NCBI RefSeq assembly: GCF_022539315.1
Contig: NC_066315.1
Location: 95,337,990-95,401,989, forward strand
Source of the DNA: Serinus canaria
Taxonomy: Eukaryota > Chordata > Aves > Passeriformes > Fringillidae
DNA: 64,000 nt
Direction: 5' to 3'
Numbering within the stretch: the first letter of the stretch is position 1; each line of letters starts with the position of its first letter. Under the pieces are notes generated by a model. The model saw only the letters and a list, made by a program, of their open reading frames with translations. It did not search any database and was not told the DNA's origin. The translations under genes and the position numbers were made by a program. Shown here piece after piece: positions 61,648 to 64,000 of the stretch.

Positions 61648-62399
61648 ACATAACTGTCTTACCTCACACCTGCTGGCCCTGGTTCTCACCGTGATTTCAA
61701 CATGATATTTGTTGGAAAGCAACACAGCATTATAAAAGCAATAAAGATTTCCGGAATGCACTGATATCAATTTCCAAAACCAATCCCAGCAAATACTCAT
61801 TAGGTAGGAGTGGTGCTCTATTAGAACAGCTGTGCACAAGCAACAAAGACTTGTTTAGACACCTGCATGTAAATGACAGCTTTGACAATGAGGTCATCAC
61901 AAGTATGTGTAGTTTAAGACCCTGAGGGTAAGAAAAGGACCAAAAAAAAGCCTTTGAGAAGAGCAGATTCCGATGTCTTCAGCAAATAGAAGGGATCATT
62001 AAGGAGTCTGTCATGCAGACAGACGTTTTGGACATCTGTCCAAAAAATGGGTTTGGACAGATTTTCAGAGACAGAAAAGACAGAGAGATAGCAAAAGGTA
62101 GAGTCTCTAAAATGACAACACTAAAATATCAGGTGGGCATGCAACAGTGCAGAGAGGAGAGAAGAAGCTCTGTTGCAACTCAGACTGATAAGAGATATGA
62201 CGAATAACATGAAAGCAAACTGTAAATGCTAGTAAAAGTTAAAATACAAGGAAGATAAAGGGCTCACATCAATTGGAACTGGCAAGTCAGTCACAAATGC
62301 TACAGCAAGGACCCTAAGAATTGCCTCGTTCACCTCAGTCTTCAGTTTCTCGTCTCTAACACCAAGGAGCAGAAATAAGGGATATGGTGAAGTACTGAT
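61648..62399. other. No clear gene; possible decayed upstream part of CR1
   Basis: From about 61940 the sequence becomes A/G-rich and could be very diverged CR1 ORF2 leading into the clear copy at 62400, but no diagnostic motif was found before 62430. The 64-codon plus frame at 62013-62207 lies in this part. Confidence 0.35.
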
Positions 62400-63115
62400 G
62401 ATAAAGAAGAGTTGAGTCAGGGACCACCCATACAAAGTAGATATAGACAGATCCATGGGACCAGGCAAGCTGTCTCCAAGGGTGCTGAGAATGCTGGCTG
62501 ACATGATAACCAAACAATTCTTATCAATAAGTTTTGAAAAACTATGGGATCAGGAGAAGCCAAGCAATCAGAAAAGGGCAAATACTTTGCCCAATCACAA
62601 ATATTGAGAAAAAAATAAAGGCCAGAGAAACTGAAGACAATGATCTTTACTTCCATTTCCAGGAAAAGTAAAGGGATCCTCAGGGATGGACCTCTCAGGG
62701 GCATGAAGGATAAGAAAGTGACTGGAATAACTAATACAGAATAACTAAGATTAAATCATACTTGACCAACCTGATTGCCTTCTGCAATGAAAAATTTGCT
62801 GAGTGAATGAGGATAGAGCTGTGGATGCCATCTGCTTTGATTTTTTCAAGGCTTTTGACCTGGTCTCCCACAATATCCCTATAAACAGGTTGTCAACTTG
62901 TCTGATGAACAGAGGGATCATTATTGAGTAGAAATTTATCTAAACTACCACGGTCAAAGGGTGAGTGTTTCAAAGTCCCATTGGCAAAAATCAGATTTAG
63001 AGACTTTCAGGAGTTTCTTCTGGGTCAGATGCTCTTCAGTGTTCCTGTAAATTATTTCAGTGTTGGGATTGAACTCACATTCACCTGGTTTGTGGATAAC
63101 ACTGAAGTAACAGGA
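62400..63115 (+). mobile_element. CR1 LINE fragment, reverse-transcriptase core
   Basis: The plus strand gives, in CR1 ORF2 order: DRSMGPGKLSPRVLRMLADM (about 62449-62508), an FEKLWDQ-like segment near 62535, a degenerate T(C/T)LTNL segment near 62760, motif A FDFFKAFDLVSHNIP (62836-62880, catalytic Asp present), and the FADD-box region read as FVDNTEV (63089-63109), where the second catalytic Asp is Asn. Stops and frame changes separate these blocks, so it is dead. It is 5'-truncated and ends soon after the F-ADD region, with no 3' UTR or terminal repeat. Minus-strand frames at 62229-62704 are shadows. Confidence 0.9.
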
Positions 63116-64000
63116 CAGGCAAATTTGGTACAAGGAAGAGTTGAGCCAACAAGGCTTGTGTGCTCAGTATTGCAAACAAAACAAAAGCCCTGCACACCTG
63201 AAACAAAACAACCACAAACAGTAGGACAGGCTGGGTTCTGTCTCAGGGGTGTATTTTATCACTTAACAATCATTTGATTCTCTTAGTGAAAAAAAGTAGT
63301 GGCTGACATATTTCTGTAATGTGGCTGTCACCAAGCCAATCTGCTTCCCAAGACACCACTCATGGAGTCTCCATCAAGCTAGCCAGGAGAGATGAAAAGA
63401 CCAGAACAACTCTGGTGACCTGAGAGACTCTGAACCTGTGACTATGTGCAAGGTGGAAGCCTTTCATGAGCAGTTCTCTTTCTGGAGATGTCCCCTCCAA
63501 TTCACTGATGTTCAGTCACATTCCCATCAGTGACTCAGGCACAAGTCCCAAGTCCCCAAGGCAGATGTACATCAACTTTTTTTTGCCAGGAGAAGTGACA
63601 TCAATTCCCTGTTGGAGACTGTTGAGAGATGCAAAGGGACAGAAGAGACCAAGCTGTGATCTGTGAGAGAAAAAGAGGGTGTGTACTTTTGTCATGAGGG
63701 TACTTTTAGACTCTGCCTTGTTTTAGACTCCTGCTGTCCTTGTTAGTGAGAGAAAAGAGCTCAGGGTGAGGACTGAAAGGAATCCATCACAAACCAATGC
63801 TGAAGATGTCCCCATTCAGAGGGAAAGAAAAGATGGAGAGAAGAGAGGGGACATGAAAAAAGGCATGCAAAGAAAGGAAGAAATGACAAACAAAGAAAAC
63901 CTGTAACAATAATCTCTTATTCTTATTAAGTTTTATACTAACTTTTTTTTTTTTGATTGGTCCCTACCTCCAATGCCATAGAAAGTGAGGACAGATTTAT
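63116..64000. other. No gene seen; possible unclassified old repeat
   Basis: 63340-63700 is GC-richer and has the texture of an old interspersed repeat, but I could not assign a family. T13 lies at about 63942-63954. The short frame at 63466-63666 shows no domain. Confidence 0.4.

Noticed and set aside
1..64000. CRISPR array, bacterial operon, tRNA/rRNA genes or a telomeric array
   Set aside because: No regularly spaced direct repeats, no gene-dense coding, no cloverleaf apart from the SINE head, and no TTAGGG arrays were seen.

Overview
The window reads as bird nuclear DNA. It is AT-rich, and its recognisable content is almost all interspersed repeats: several 5'-truncated CR1 LINE copies, remnants of avian endogenous-retrovirus LTRs, one old tRNA-derived (MIR-like) SINE, and many microsatellites and A/T tracts. 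CR1 copies with reverse-transcriptase remnants and an ATTCTATG-like 3' terminus are typical of sauropsids. LTRs opening with a TGTTCTGGTTTCAGCTGG-type 5' end are, from memory, typical of birds. I could not fix the species.

No protein-coding gene can be assigned with confidence. The window looks like a gene desert or the inside of very long introns. No tRNA, rRNA, CRISPR or bacterial-type operon was seen. The long open frames are mostly antisense shadows of CR1 (for example 48507-49139) or chance frames through low-complexity DNA. Three short stretches look more coding-like than the background and are listed as weak exon or pseudogene candidates: 2926-3268 (+), 35015-35215 (strand unclear) and 39795-40080 (-).

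Layout. 1-6.1 kb: AT-rich unique sequence with one candidate exon. 6.1-7.1 kb: a (GT)n array followed by a CR1 fragment (+). 8.45-12.14 kb: two or three LTR remnants. 12.2-21.2 kb: mostly featureless, with a possible retrocopy tail near 12.85 kb and nested inverted repeats near 16.9 kb. 21.2-21.5 kb: CR1 (-). 23.9 kb: a hairpin next to a tandem duplication. 29.7 and 31.2 kb: two CR1 3' tails in the same orientation. 32.1 kb: hairpin. 33.9-34.3 kb: LTR (-). 35-40 kb: two weak exon candidates and a 20-bp palindrome with a tandem duplication. 40-48.5 kb: nothing recognisable. 48.6-49.1 kb and 54.2-55.4 kb: two CR1 copies (-), the second being the longest. 58.0-58.7 kb: possible conserved regulatory element. 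60.6 kb: MIR-like SINE. 61.6 kb: a perfect 16-bp-arm hairpin. 62.4-63.1 kb: CR1 (+).

The genes do not form a system. Every CR1 copy is 5'-truncated and interrupted, so none should be able to move. No clearly novel biological system was found. The most checkable oddities are the perfect hairpins, the 58 kb element and the three unassigned coding-like stretches.
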